The notes: generated from the letters alone by a model not told the origin. 64,000 bases of DNA from Metaphire vulgaris (GCA_018105865.1 CM030835.1:10027416-10091415); one strand, 5' to 3'; counted from the first letter of the stretch, positions 1 to 50,930 are shown. Translations and numbers: made by a program.

Positions 1-60
1 TCTAATGCCTTCTAAACCATTCGAAATCGTTTTACAGTATTGTTACTAATTATATTAAAA
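1..60 (+). mobile_element. LINE 3' tail at window edge
   Basis: TCTAATGCCTTCTAAACCAT matches the tail at 15390-15410 (CTAATGCCTCCTAAACCACT). The element lies outside the window. Confidence 0.55.
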
Positions 61-469
61 CGGATTATAAATAGATAAACATGCATCTTAGAACACTTAT
101 TACAACGTATTCTTAGCTTTACATTTCGTAAATTCCTGGGACTCTACCAAGAGTTTAAATGCTGTTGCTTCTTAGACTTAGGCCTTAACTTTTTCTGTAT
201 TCTCCTATCGAACAAGCGTTTTGAAAAATTAACTGAGAAATGGGTGACATTTTTATTGGACAAAGAAATTTCAGTGATACCTAATTGAATCATTCAACGA
301 GGTGATGAATCTATGCGTAAGGCTCATAAGTGTAACGGGTCACCCTTATTCGCATAGGACCATAGGCGTTCAATTACCTTGGCACTTAATTAACTTAACA
401 ACACCATAGATTCTTGGAACGCTCACTCTGCAGCAGAAGCGTAGCAGCCATAAGGACAACCTGGCCAAA

Positions 470-665
470 TGCCAAGGTCCCCGACCTGCAAAGGGCCCCC
501 GACCCGCGCCCAAATTTTTTTCTCGCAAAGTTGTAAAGTTGTCAGATCGAAAGACCGACAAGCAAAAAAGTTCAACATTTTCGCAAACTTGTCAGATCGT
601 CTCTGGAGAGGGCCCCTGCCCGTTTTTCGCCAAGGGTCCCCGAGCATATTGCTACGCCACTGCTC
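470..665. mobile_element. Decayed GGCCCC-rich repeat
   Basis: GGTCCCCGACC and GGGCCCC blocks with TTGTCAGATCG repeated, ending GCTACGCCACTG. Looks like a worn hAT-type MITE; the long apparent reading frame here is an accident of low stop density. Confidence 0.5.
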
Positions 666-992
666 TGCAGATATCGAAAGCACTGAATTAGCATTAAAAA
701 CTCACCTAACATATTTTCTTTCACTGTCGTTTATCATTTGCAGATTATCACAATTAATCAACTTATCCAAATATTATCCAGAAGCTGTCGTGGTAGACGG
801 ACGTATTTTACGCCGGGCCGGATCTAAGGGGGTACGTGGCCACTTGTCCTTATCCAAACCCACTCCAATATTTTTCAAAATTTCTCATTCCGGGAAAAGC
901 CGTAGAGTTATACAGGCATGAATGAATAAGAGCATCGTAGGAATCATCGTCATCTCCTTTCGTCTCTTCAGAATGGGGAGTGGAATACTAAC

Positions 993-1175
993 CAGTGGCG
1001 GCTCCACCGGGGGGACCAGAGGGGGCCCGTGCCCCTATTGAGTGCCTGGCCCCCAGTGGCCCCCTGTTGGGACCCTATACTTAATGCTACATACATAACA
1101 ACAAATGGTTGCCCCCCATGATTAGGACTTGCCACCCCAACGCCCTCCGCTTGCCTAATCCTGGAGCCGCCACTG
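993..1175 (+). mobile_element. hAT-like MITE, family C copy 1
   Basis: 183 bp with terminal inverted repeats CAGTGGCGGCTCC/GGAGCCGCCACTG and a perfect 8-bp target-site duplication ATACTAAC (985-992 and 1176-1183). Non-coding. 8-bp duplications are typical of hAT transposons. Confidence 0.93.
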
Positions 1176-1548
1176 ATACTAACTGCCCCCAACCTGAATT
1201 TCTGGCTACGAACCTGCTTTGTTATTAATTGATATCATTGACTGGGTGCACATAGTTTTTTGTGCGTGATGAGATTTCCTGTATTTGTTTAGACGCCGAG
1301 TGATTCATTGTAAAGACTTCATTTCCCACGTTTTGTGTGGATTGTTATAACTTACACACGCTTCGCTGGCTACATACCCGAGGGCGTTCTCTGGACGCAG
1401 CCTAAATAGCCTAGTCCTCCCCTCTGCTAATCCACTGTGCCTGCACTTCCTACAACCCTTACTTTCAAAAGTCTTTATTTTTATTAGAGCGGCAACATTT
1501 GAAAAGCAAGATGCAAAGACAAGAAGAGAGTATGATAACAAGCATTTC

Positions 1549-1761
<213 letters not shown>

Positions 1762-1874
1762 GCCAGGATTGCAGAATAGTGGTAATCAAATTTTTCGGCC
1801 CAAATGTCTTGACGAGCCAAAATGATTGTCTCAAACGTTGGTGCGTTTTCCTGGATTTAATACTATACCCTTGG

Positions 1875-1936
1875 GCGAATCTCACGATCAGTCCCGATCA
1901 GAAAAGGGAGGCCGTGCCCCTGGGCTACGAATGACA

Positions 1937-1975
<39 letters not shown>

Positions 1976-2140
1976 TATATGTATATATATATACATATAT
2001 GTGTGTGCGTGTGTGTGTGCGGGAGTAGCCAGGATCCGAGAATTAGGAGGCACCGTCGCTTATAGATCGAGAAAACGCCCCAAGTGTTTGAGACGATGAA
2101 AAATTTTAGTGCTCTGTTCTCCAATCCCGGCTACGCCACT
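1875..2140. mobile_element. Decayed MITE fragments around an AT array
   Basis: Pieces ending GCCCCTGGGCTACG (1915-1929), GGAGTAGCCAGGATCC (2023-2038) and CCGGCTACGCCACTG (2127-2141) flank the AT/GT microsatellite at 1938-2021. Confidence 0.5.
1938..2021. repeat. AT/GT microsatellite
   Basis: AT repeats with CATATATATG interruptions passing into GT. Confidence 0.95.
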
Positions 2141-2280
2141 GCATTCGTGTGACAAAACTGAATTCAGAAGTTGTGTTTATACGCGAAGGTGCCTCCTAAT
2201 TCTCGGTTCCTGGCTACTCCCCTGGGTTCAATACCGGAGAATAAAACGAGCATTAGTTCCAGGCAACCATTTGACTATAT

Positions 2281-2482
2281 CATTGGCGTAGCCACCGGGG
2301 GCCGGCCCCCTATTCTGGCAGGGACCCCGGCCGAGGGATTTGCGCAAAGCCGTTGAGAAATTTCGGGGATGAGTAGATAGCTTGATCGACGAGAATACAT
2401 GAATTGTGAATAACTCTTTGAAGAGCCTTTTAACCAGAAATTCTACATATCCCTCTATTTCGGAAACCTGGCTACGCCACTG
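2281..2482. mobile_element. hAT-like MITE, family D
   Basis: 202 bp, ends CATTGGCGTAGCCA/TGGCTACGCCACTG, perfect 8-bp duplication GACTATAT (2273-2280, 2483-2490). A related, longer and more decayed copy is at 56796-57420. Confidence 0.9.
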
Positions 2483-2769
2483 GACTATATTCCTGGTAGT
2501 AATATTGCGATCCTACCCAATGCATATAAAGCCAAATTCTTGCCTACTAAATTCCAATGATAATTATTATTTATTTGGCCTAGATCAGCAGCATACGATG
2601 TATGCGAAATGCATTGATTTTAACATGATAGATACATATATCGTTTTAAAATCAATGTATTTCGTAGTGTAATGACGCCATCAACTTCCGGTTACTTAAA
2701 ATGCGTTGAGAGTTCATTTATGAGTGTGACCACCAAATTTCATATAGCTGTATCACCAAGAAATATCCA

Positions 2770-3685
2770 GTTATTATTATTATTATTATTATTATCTGAT
2801 AATTTATAGAGCCCTATAACAAGGCATACGCCTAAATCAAGAGTGCTTTACAATGAAGAGTTAGCCATCATACGACGTACTAAACAAGTGTGTCTTGAGA
2901 TTTTTCTTGAACTGATCGATAGATTTCGAATTAGTGACGAAGTCCGGGAGGGAATTCCACAGAAGTGGGTTCCCTCTGGTGACTGATCTTTCACCTAGAA
3001 TCGTTGTTTGCGAAGGTGGTGGGATGATTAGGGAGACCTTGTTACTGGAGCGAAGCTGTCGGTTACTGGCCGGCGTAGTGTGTCTTCGAATCAGTGTAGC
3101 AAGATAATCAGGACAGGTTTGATCATTTATAGCTCTGAACGTTATCAGACATCTCTTGTATATTATGCGTTCAGGAACTCGTAGCCAGTGCAATTTATCT
3201 CTTAAGTAAGGAGTGATATGATCGCACCATCTCGCACCAAAAATTAGTCTCACAGATGTGTTCACAATTGACTGTAGACCTCGCAGTCGATTTTCTGGCA
3301 GTCCATATAGGACGCTATTACAATAATCGATTCGTGTCAGAATTAATGTAAGCACCAATAGGATCACTACGTCTGTCGGCAGATAGCGTCTGATCTGTTT
3401 GATTTTCCGTAGGTGAAAATAGCATACTCTTGTTATATTATGCACATGACTCTCCAGGGTGAGTTTCTGATCCAAGATGACTCCAAGTAGCCGCAATTGA
3501 GTTGTCGGTGCTACCATCGCGCCTGCAATGGAGAGTGGGGTTTGGCTTAATAGATGAGTCCTTCTCGGTGAGCTGAACCAGGGTATTTCAGTTTTCCCTG
3601 GGTTCAACGCCAACCTGTTTGAGGCCATCTGATCCATCACAGTGGTACAGTGCGTTATTGCAGTTGCAGCAGTTAATAGACGCTA
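2770..3685 (-). mobile_element. CR1/L2-like LINE relic, 3' half of reverse transcriptase
   Basis: A minus-strand frame open from about 3683 to 2861 encodes MASNRLALNPGKTEIPWFSS, LGVILDQKLTLESHV, LHWLRVPERIIYKR and WNSLPDFVTNSKSIDQFKKN, the reverse-transcriptase C-terminal part of CR1/L2-type elements. The 5' part is missing. The 3' tail (AGGGCTCTATAAATTATC) runs into a TAA array at 2770. The 259-codon frame is intact, so insertion may be fairly recent. Confidence 0.88.
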
Positions 3686-3773
3686 TGGTGTTAAAAATTC
3701 AATGGACCCAAGTTAGCGGACCCGAGCATGGCTGACGTCAGTTCTTACTTTAAGGTCGATGATTTATGAGGTC

Positions 3774-3774
<1 letters not shown>

Positions 3775-3847
<73 letters not shown>
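3775..3847. repeat. CT/AT compound microsatellite
   Basis: (CT)n directly followed by (AT)n; the same order as at 22314-22440. Confidence 0.95.
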
Positions 3848-3852
<5 letters not shown>

Positions 3853-3913
3853 CGGGCTATTGGTTCAATTTTTATTGTAGACCCACTATATTCAATATTA
3901 AAAAGTGTTTAGG

Positions 3914-4348
3914 TTTGGGGCTGTCCATTAATTACGTCAACAAATTAAGGGGAGGCGGCTTGAAAAAGTTTGACAGTTGTTGACAGGGGAGGGGGTCAAG
4001 AGAAGTTGACAACTTGACATCAACAATTTCATTTTCTTACAAATGATAAAAATAGGGAAATTTCATGGAATACTATTTATTACAATGGAAAAAAGCCTGA
4101 CAAGGAAAAAAACAAGGTCATTGTCACCACATTATGACACTTGATGAACAAAAGAAAGGGAAAGTATCTCATCGCTACAAAAATAATAGCCTTCTAAACT
4201 CTTTAGGGAACCCGTCACTGGTCTTAGTGGGAGGCGGGTCAAAAGTTTTTGACATAATTATAGGGGGTCACTGAAAGTTGACAGTTGTTGACAAAAGGGA
4301 GGGGGTTAAAAATTGCCAAAAATTGACATAATTAATGTACAGCCCCTT
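3914..4348 (+). mobile_element. Family B MITE, copy 1
   Basis: About 435 bp with inverted ends GGGGCTGTCCATTAATTA / TAATTAATGTACAGCCCC and internal GTTGACAGTTGTTGACA blocks and a GGTCATTGTCACC block. Four copies occur in the window. Confidence 0.85.
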
Positions 4349-5149
4349 TGCGTAGGCCTAACTAAAACAAGACAGTAAGGCGCTAATGGATGAAATGACA
4401 GAATAGACTTTGCCAGACCTATACCCATTGGTCCTAAGAGTTTTAAGTTTATATCAGGTGATCTAAAGTTAACCATTTCTAATGGCTTTATCTTTATCAA
4501 AACGTCACATTTGTTAACAAAACATGCAAGGGCCTAATCTACACCTAAACTTAGGCCGCCTAGCTAGCTGTTCGACTGAAAAATGTGTTGTTCGGTTGTT
4601 GTTTATAGCTGTTTCATTGCTATAGTAGCATGAAGAAATAATACGAGCACTAGACCTATAGAGTATAGACAATCAGAAGTCTGTCGGTCACACACACGAG
4701 ACGCCTACTTTTACTAATCAATAAATGACCGAGGTCTAACAGAAACGACAATAATCTTAGGCTTATCTTGGCCTAAAAACGCCTAAACGTTGACGTCTAG
4801 ATCAATGGACACATTTCCATATACTCGATTCGGGTCCAAATGCGTGTCTGGGTAAGTCGCCTGCATGGTATGAAATCCGGTAAAGGTAGTTTTTTGCTTT
4901 AGGCTGAGTCGTATGGGAGTAATCCAGGGTCACGTGACTCGGCTATATGAGAAAGAACGTTCTAGCAAAATTTGAATTAGGCCTATTAGTTTGCGCTAAC
5001 AGTAAAAAAATCCCGATTTCTGGTCGTGTGGTGTTAGGTAGCGAACCAAACAGCACAAGACTCGGTTTCAATCTGCGATCTGGCCTATCTATCTCTGTCA
5101 GCTACGGATTTAAAACTCACCTTGTTTTTACGAACAGCACATAAAAATC

Positions 5150-5470
5150 CATTTAGAATCACGCCTAACAGACTGCCGAGCGGTTATTTAGACCGTCAGC
5201 GGTCGGTCGGTTGCCTATCTCTCTCTGCAGCGCGCACTCGCGCACGCACGCCGCTCACCTGCACCGTTTGGTATAGTAACAACCTGGCCCGCCCAGGGAC
5301 TGTAGAACCGAGGGCGGGTTTCACCTGTGGTGTCGCAGCGAACACCAGACATGGCGACGCGTCATCGATCACCAACAGAACGTCCTCCGTACAGTCTGTC
5401 ACCAGAGGGCCGAGCGCACGGCTGCGCCTGGCGACTAACAGGTGTATCGATTAGTCAGGTAATCATTTTG
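5150..5470. promoter_or_regulatory. CpG-dense GC-rich patch, possible promoter or first exon
   Basis: CpG-rich sequence in otherwise AT-rich, CpG-poor DNA, with no repeat recognised. Plus strand has CCAGACATGGCGACG (ATG at 5350) and an open frame to AGTCAG|GTAATC (5459); minus strand has GTCGCCATGTCTGG with CACAG|GTGAAA. Either could be a first exon of a gene leading out of the window or into it; no second exon was recognised. Confidence 0.35.
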
Positions 5471-5669
5471 AGGACCTGTGTTCGAAATAATGTTCTGGCG
5501 ACGCCTACGTCCGAACGGCGAATTAGCAACTATCCAGGGGCGTAGTCCTGAAAAGAAGTGGGGGTGGAGGAAGAGTGGGGCGTCTCATCTCTAAAAAAGC
5601 AAGGGGAAATATCGATGTTCAGTTTTCCAAAACGCATAACGTCGAAATACATTATCTACACTGACTTCA

Positions 5670-5746
5670 CTCATATGTGATCTTTGCCCTTGTAGTAGCC
5701 TTGTTAAAAAGCTCTATCACACAGGGCAGATCCTACCGAACCACTC

Positions 5747-5810
<64 letters not shown>

Positions 5811-5828
5811 TATTATTATTATTATAAA
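5670..5828 (+). repeat. Dispersed repeat end plus ATT array, copy 4
   Basis: CACACAGGGCAGATCCTACC, GAACCACTCTATT, then an uninterrupted ATT array (5742-5826). Confidence 0.7.
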
Positions 5829-5950
5829 CCTAGTATTAAATTTGCCATTTGCAGGATGACGAAGGCGGACCCATCAACTGTCAAGCTGGTGGCGTGACTC
5901 TCGTAGTAGGACTCGGCTCGTGGGTTGTTTCAGTAATCAGAGGGTGCCAG

Positions 5951-6324
5951 CAGTGTTTATTCTAGCCACCTTGACATTTGGGGTAATTAGAAATGTTTGG
6001 GGGCAAGGTCTGAGTCTCCAAAAATCTTGACAAGCAAAAAAGGGTCATCGTCCTTTTCAAATGTTCCTTCCTTTTAAAATGTGGTGACAAGCAAAAAAGG
6101 TCATCCTTCCAACCTTCCTAATATAATTGACCCTTCTCAAATGCCCTGGCCAGCCAACAAATTTTCATCCCTAAATTTTTCCCCTCTCCAAAAAATACCC
6201 TCCCCCGTCGGCACACTTTTTTTTTGGGGGGGGGGGATTTCCATCTCCCAATGCAACATATCAAAAATTTGGGGAATTTTTAAACTGGGGGGGATTTCCC
6301 AGAGAAGGCCTAGAATAAACACTG
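5951..6324. mobile_element. hAT-like MITE, family E copy 1
   Basis: 374 bp with ends CAGTGTTTATTCTAG/CTAGAATAAACACTG and perfect 8-bp duplication GGTGCCAG (5943-5950, 6325-6332). It contains two copies of the shared GACAAGCAAAAAAGG motif (6028-6049, 6085-6105) and a run of G. Confidence 0.92.
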
Positions 6325-6479
6325 GGTGCCAGTCAATGCATACCAGCATATCCGGCGGTTTATACTCGCATCTGGCCTTACTTGGGCTGGATCGAGGACA
6401 ACACCCCTTAAATATTGAACTTACCTTACATAATTTAATAATTATCTTAAGAGTTTTTCATCTTAGTATTTACCTGCTG

Positions 6480-6705
6480 CATATACACCCCCCAATTTGA
6501 AGTTGACACGCCCCAAAATTTGGTAATGTGACAATGGTATGCATACAAAATGCATATTAATTAGCCCTGAACACCCCCAAATGGAGAAGGACACCCCCAA
6601 CTTTTATCCTCGGATGACCTTTTTTTTGCTTGTCAGACTTTTTCGGTAGATACTTTTTTCCCCGACGCCCCCCTCAAATTCACAATCCTAGAAATAACCC
6701 CGAGT
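6480..6705. mobile_element. Family F MITE, 5'-truncated
   Basis: Shares CACCCCCCAATTTGA, ACAATGGTATGCATAC and CAATCCTAGAAATAACCC with 46832-46987; the left end is missing. It contains the motif GATGACCTTTTTTTTTGC..TGTCA at 6613-6635. Confidence 0.8.
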
Positions 6706-6719
6706 TCAATACTTCTCTT

Positions 6720-8130
6720 TTTGATTGAAACTGTTTAATTATAACAGCATTAATTATTTCTCCGTCAATGTGAGTATAAGTGAATTTCTAATTTGTCAAA
6801 GTTGCCTACAATGTTTATTACAACGTAATATTAAAACGGAAAATACCCAGGGAAAACGTCACTCTAGCAACCGTCACAGGTGAGTCGATGACACCTCATT
6901 TTGTGGGTCGAACCTTTTGGCTTTCATCCGTTCACTGTCCTGAAGTACTTGAACCTGTAATTTTCAATTGTAAATAGTACATATCTTTGCTATTAAGACA
7001 AGCATAGTAGAAAATCTCTTTGGTTCAGACTTTTATTAATTAACGCACCTGACTAAACAAACAATTAAATGAATTTGAAATTCGTAAATTAAAATGTCAT
7101 GATTGACAACATCATTGGCTTCCCTATTGAAAGCAATAAACAAAAACGACTCCAAACCGCATAATTTAATGTGAAAATCCATTCAATTTTGATATGTGTA
7201 TATCTAATTTAAAAATAGAAAATTTGTTATTTAAAATATTATTCAAGAAATGATTTTCATAGATAGACACTGAGAATATGTGACAACAAAAAAACAAAGA
7301 ATTCAAGTTTAAAATGTTATGGCCATGCCTGTTGATTCTTTCCATGCTCTTGTTAAGTAATACGTCAGAGCCTCATACAGACTACTGCATTTAGAACAAC
7401 CAACTTGCAATACTGTGTAATCTCTACATATTTACAGCATTTGAAGACCCACTGCGTGTCAAAACTATCACATCTAGATTAACATAAAAGCATCTGTATT
7501 AACTTAATACACACACACATCTCTAAGAGTACAATTCAAATTACATTGTGTTAGTACAACATTCCAACCTATGTGCTTCTGATGCTGATGCATGCATGAC
7601 AACTGTTTTTTACACACTGGTTTGAAGTACACAGATATTGCAAATGGGCACAAAATTATAAATACTAACAAGACAGTTAAGTGTTCAAAGAGTTACAATT
7701 TAATGGCAGATCATGCAAACACATATGTCTTACAACATCATAATCGGAATGTAAACATGATAACAACAACTTACAACCGAGATCAAATAATAATCTGAGA
7801 TTCAAATAAATATGACCCAGTCACAAAATCTGTCTCGCAAGTCGTCATTATACTAATTGTATATTCCTTAACAGCAAAGTAATATCATATCAAAGCAGAA
7901 GCATATGAAAATATCAGGAATAGCTTCTCTCAATTTGTACGAAAGAATTCAAAAACAAATAATACAGTGCATGGATAGCAATAGCCTAAAAATTCTCACC
8001 TACATGCTGAACAAAAACGCCATCAAAATTCTCACAATATAACACTGCACAACATGTGTACACTTGGTCAAGTTTCAAAATGTACACTAGAATATGAAAG
8101 TTAGAATACTTTGTATACTTTAATGGTTCT
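6720..8130. other. AT-rich stretch, nothing recognised
   Basis: No gene, RNA or clear repeat seen on either strand; part of the PMCA 3' flank. Confidence 0.6.
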
Positions 8131-8136
8131 AGGACA

Positions 8137-8300
8137 AAATGTCCTAGGACAAAATGTCATGGACAAAATGTCATGGGGACAAAATGTCACAAACAAGATG
8201 TAATGGGGATAAAATGTAACCCTAAGCCTAACCCTAAACTCCAACCCGAACCCGTGACATTTTGTACGTGACATTTTGTCCTCAGACATTTTGTCTGGCC
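8137..8300. repeat. Inverted GGACAAAATGTC array 1
   Basis: Four or five copies of (G)GACAAAATGTC(A/C), a hinge with CCCTAAGCCTAACCCTAAAC, then inverted copies (GTGACATTTTGT..). It could fold as a long hairpin. A second, larger array is at 41022-41267. Confidence 0.85.
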
Positions 8301-8620
8301 ATGACTTTAACACAAGTAAAGTAAAATAATTAACAGCAAGAAACAAGAGAACTCTTACAGTATGCCTTTAGGCTTTAGATAATTCAGTGGAATGTAACAG
8401 AAATCCCATTATAGTAACAAACAAAAGCCCAGTATTATGAATATATTTTTTGCCAAAAGACAAATCCTTCAAAACTATTTCAACACAAATGCAAAAGATT
8501 TGGAGCTCTGCAACTATTTTAACAATGCAAAACAGTATTTCAATTTAACTTGAACTGGCACAGGTTGAACTCATATTGCTGTTGTAAGTTGCATGTCACC
8601 AGTCTGTTTTTTAATACCAC

Positions 8621-8878
<258 letters not shown>

Positions 8879-9554
8879 GAAGTTTAATTGGTTCATTAGG
8901 ATTTGCTAGAACCACATGGTTGTCTACATTCTGCCAGCATCTGACTACTTCACTACTGATGAATCTGAAATTCTAAAGATCTGCTTAGAATAATAAATAA
9001 AAAGGGTCCAATCTAAATCAGAACATCGTCTGTTCATAACACAACCATTACGTAACAGAAAATTTTCACTGCACACTTAATCAACTACATGCATGTTCTA
9101 CCTGCTCTGCACTTTATGCATAAATGCAACAGCTAAACTAGCTCCTGGCTACAAGAATTTATTTTCTGATCAAGAAACATAAATATAGACAGACAAACAA
9201 CACAAACAGACAGACAGACAGGAATGCAGACAGGATCTTACGCATCTGACAAACAGTTAAAGAGATGATCTGGCATACAGATAGCAGGACAAGGAGACAG
9301 ACAAAAGTGAACAACATTTACTTAATACATTGACAGACAGAGAGAAAGAGCAGCTGAGCAGTCAATCGTCTGCACATAGGAACAAGTTACAAATTGTAAT
9401 GATAGTTTACGTTATCTATTTACTAAATTACATCATTGGTGTGTTAGCATGCAAAAATTCTTTTTATATCAATAGGTGATCAACCAGTTCTTCTCTAAAG
9501 AAATTGCCAAAATTACACCCACAAGAGTTGAAATTCTGCCTTCTAAGTCCTTGA

Positions 9555-9559
<5 letters not shown>

Positions 9560-9618
<59 letters not shown>

Positions 9619-9635
9619 CCAGACAGACAGACAGA
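9560..9635. repeat. GA / GACA microsatellite in PMCA 3' UTR
   Basis: (GA)27 or so followed by GACAGCCAGACAGACAGAC; on the transcript strand it is a CU tract starting roughly 115 nt after the stop codon. Confidence 0.95.
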
Positions 9636-9747
9636 GACATAGTGTGATAAATGTTGCTTCAGTTGCTGCAGTTTCGGTCGCTGCGGAACATGCTCGGAAG
9701 ATGTTCTTGAACGAGATTCTTCTTCACAGAACAGCAGAATCGGTCGG

Positions 9748-47788
<38,041 letters not shown>

Positions 47789-48170
47789 CGCCCCCCCCCG
47801 CCGACGCCGCCGACGCAGCGTGTATATCTTGTGCTGTCGGAAAATATCGAAAAGTACGTGTAGGGTACTTCTTGTCGCGCCGAATATAGTATAGAGAAAC
47901 AATAATAGCAAAGCCGCCACCGGTGACCATCACGACGACCGTAATAACTGCAGAATGGCAAACAGGTTGGAGAAGCGGAGGCGGCGAGACGCAGATAAAA
48001 CTGTTTCCATATTATTATGCATTCGACTGTGTTTATCTGCGACAATCGGACCAAGCCAAAGCGGTGGACGCCGCAACAGAAAACGCACACATGCACAAGT
48101 AAAAATTCTGCACGCGCGCATGCACGTAGACATGTACATGTGCAAATTGGAAACACTAAATAGGCATGTT
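47789..48170 (-). promoter_or_regulatory. 5' flank / 5' UTR candidate of PMCA
   Basis: The sequence before the PMCA start codon is GC- and CpG-rich (GCC/GAC repeats and a run of nine G on the sense strand) and free of recognisable transposons up to the MITE at 48180. A weak acceptor (TTTCCGACAG, exon edge about 47833) would allow an upstream non-coding exon. No TATA box is evident. Assigned from position and composition only. Confidence 0.4.
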
Positions 48171-48179
48171 TGCACGATG

Positions 48180-48363
48180 CAGTGGCGGCTCCAGGATTTG
48201 GCAAGTGGGGGGGGCGTTGGGATGGCAACTTCTAATCATGGAGGGCCAACCATTTGTCAATTGTTAAGTATGTAGTATTAAGTGTATGGTCCCAACAGGG
48301 TGGACCACTGGGGGGCAGGCACTCTATAGGGGGAGCACGGGTCCCCCTGTGGAGCCGCCACTG
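48180..48363 (-). mobile_element. hAT-like MITE, family C copy 3
   Basis: 184 bp, reverse orientation, perfect 8-bp duplication GCACGATG (48172-48179, 48364-48371). It lies about 390 bp upstream of the PMCA start codon, so it could affect the promoter (inference). Confidence 0.93.
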
Positions 48364-48939
48364 GCACGATGCGTAAATCATGCCGACGGTTAAAGAGAAA
48401 TAACATTCGAGCACAAAGCGTCATTACTATTAAATTAATTAAACAGGGAAGACTTGAAAAACTTGAAATGACTCTGGAAACAATTTGGACTCAGTAATGG
48501 AAGAAGGTTCTAAAAACGGAAAGGAAAATGTCACTGGAGATGTAGGTAGTGCAGACATTTCACACGCTTTACAATGAAACGTTATCCCGACGCAAAGTTC
48601 TTCTAAATTGAGTGGTTTGCTATAGGTTTACACTACATTCAACTTTCAGAAAAGCATAAAATCTATCAGGCGTGAGTTGAATTTCGAAATAAAATTTCTA
48701 GTTATCCATGGAACCAACCACAGGCTTCTCGCCATTTCAGTCGATTTCAAAATATAACAAATGTAGGCCTACTTTTCTGGATGTAGCCTTGCCTAAGTGC
48801 ATAAATTACGGTTACACCTACTACTACATGTTCGCCTGTTCCAAATCCATGACTTAGGCCTATAGCTATCCAATTCTGCATAAAATTTGCAGCTTTCATA
48901 GTTTAAGGTTAAGGATAACATTTCATATGTAGGCCTATA

Positions 48940-49016
48940 ATTGTATATATGTATATATATGTATATATATTTATGTATATAGGCCTATATTTATGTATAT
49001 ATATAGGCCTATATAT
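48940..49016. repeat. TA-rich repeat with TAGGCCTA palindromes
   Basis: GTATATAT units interrupted by three ATAGGCCTAT palindromes in 80 bp. Confidence 0.85.
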
Positions 49017-50136
49017 CAGTGTGAGGAAAGACTCCGAGGAAAAGGCTGGCAAACCGCTCTCATTCAGCCGTTGTCATGTAAAACTGAAGGCACTAATCCT
49101 TCGTTTCTCCGACGAGACCACGCTGTCTTATGGAGTATAAGCTACCATTTTTTAACGGTGCCTGTATATCTTATAGCCTAAATAGTTTCCCAACTATGTG
49201 TGCGCATGTATTTGTCCCTTCATTTTTTCAATCGCTCCCTTCTCCGTCTATTTCCTATCCCTTCCCTCTCAATCCTCTATTTCATTCCACACTATATCCT
49301 CTTCTCCGTTCTTCCCATATATCTCATTCTCATCCCTTTCCTCTTATACTACGCCTCAAAAGATATCCTCCAATTTCCGTCCCTTCCTCTTCTCTACTCC
49401 GTATCCCTCTTCATATCTCTCTGTGCCCCTTTCCTCCCTCCATTTTCTTTGTCCTACTCACTGCGAGCTCATTCCTCTACCCCCTCTTCCACTTTCCTTA
49501 GGGGCTGTCCATTAATTACGACAACAATTTAGGGGAGGGGGTTTGAAAAAGTTTGACAGTTGACAGGGAAAGGGGGAGGGGGAGGGGGTCAAGAGAAGTT
49601 GACGTCAACAATTTCACTATTACAAATAATCAAAAACTAGGAAATTTCACGGAATAGGGGAGACCGGGGCTACTTGATACGATTTTCACTCTTTGTGTCA
49701 TTGCATGACATGTAATACTGCTAGAATTTCCGTGTATGGCTATTTAAATAGGTAATTATTTACCGTATAATTAAAGCCTATACTTAACTTGATTAAGATT
49801 AACCTGACCCAGCATGAACATCAAAACTAACATGTTTCAGTTTGTATCAACTTGCCTCACCAAGGGGCAAGTTGATACCTGCTATGGTTTGGTTTGCACG
49901 TTGATACTATACTGTTTTACTCAATATTCTCATAAAAGAAGTCAAACTATGAATATATTTTATATTGAAGTGATTTCAATAGTCTTTTTATCTGCAAATG
50001 AAACCATATTTAGACTAGTTCTACTCAATGTTACAAGTCACAAGTCATCAGAAGAGTCACAGTTCTGGCAAATGAATGTAACACTGCCATCTGTACATTC
50101 CTCATGTGCCCATATTTTACAATCCACGCACTGAAT

Positions 50137-50779
50137 CTAAGTTTCTCTTGATTTACTGTTTGAAAAGCGTTTGATAGATTTGCGGAGCTCAGCTTCCTCC
50201 TCAATCAGACATTTCTCTGGAGTATCAGTAAGAATTCTGGTTTTTTTTTCTCTTTCTACCAGGTTTAGTCTTGGAGCGTGGTGCTGCTTTGGGTAAAGGT
50301 CTATGTCAAACAAAGTCTGTTGTAGACTGAATGTAATCATTTCAATGCTTTCGGTAGTTTTCTCTGCTGATGATGTTGAGGGTCTGCATAATGAGGATTC
50401 AGACAAACTCTCAACCACATCAATTCCATTGTGCTCCAATTGGTGTCTCTCAGGTGTTGACGCCATACAGCATTGCGGTTCAGTAGTTGAGTCTGAAGCA
50501 ATAAACTGACCTTTATTAATAAGATCCACTGAAGTAGATGCGAGTGCTACAGATTCTGAGGGAATACTTGGATCTGGTCTGTCTGTGACTGCAGCAGGAA
50601 GAAAATTATCATCACTGATTCGAAAGCGATTAAAAGGGAAAATACCTGTAACTTCAAATCCAGCCTGAATATTTGAAGGTGTCATAGCTAGTGTAAATGC
50701 AGTAGAGCAAATAGCAGGAATGTCCAGAGCCTGAATAGGACGCCCAGGATGACTGTTGCACCATGCATCACACTGTGCA
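50137..50779 (-). pseudogene. pogo/Jerky transposase, C-terminal remnant
   Basis: Open frame reading YYNAQCDAWCNSHPGRPIQA, LDIPAICSTAFTLAMTPSNI and QAGFEVTGIFPFNRFRISDD, the end of a DDE_1/Jerky-type transposase. It is followed by a Ser/Glu-rich tail and a stop at 50137. The DDE core is absent. Confidence 0.85.
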
Positions 50780-50801
50780 TTGTAGTACCTATAGTGTCAT
50801 C

Positions 50802-50930
50802 TTATCGATGCCATATGGCTGCAGAAACAGTCCTAAATGACTTCATTTGGTGTATAACTTCTGCAGAGGCCTGTTCAAGAATATCTGATGTCGAACCTCG
50901 AGATGTCTTTCTTTTATAAGTTCGTACCAT
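50802..50930 (-). pseudogene. pogo/Jerky transposase, N-terminal HTH remnant
   Basis: Starts MVRTYKRKTSRGSTSDILEQ and ends SAAIWHR then TAA at the deletion join. MVRTYKRKT..R is the usual start of Jerky-type transposases with an HTH_psq domain. Confidence 0.8.

Noticed and set aside
469..921. 150-codon plus-strand frame
   Set aside because: Covers a decayed GGCCCC-rich repeat and has no recognisable domain.
5122..5545. Confident coding gene in the CpG-rich patch
   Set aside because: Frames on both strands are equally plausible and none has a recognisable product; kept only as a regulatory candidate.
8200..8250. Interstitial telomere
   Set aside because: Only two or three degenerate CCCTAA units; too short to claim.
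8137..8300. CRISPR-like array
   Set aside because: Units are inverted about a centre, spacers are tiny and similar, and the DNA is eukaryotic.
47954..48275. Frames upstream of the PMCA start codon
   Set aside because: No similarity to PMCA N-termini; part overlaps the MITE at 48180-48363.
49130..49532. Overlapping frames rich in Ser, Pro, Leu and Phe
   Set aside because: All three plus frames are open because the DNA is a C/T-rich tract with few stops; no domain.
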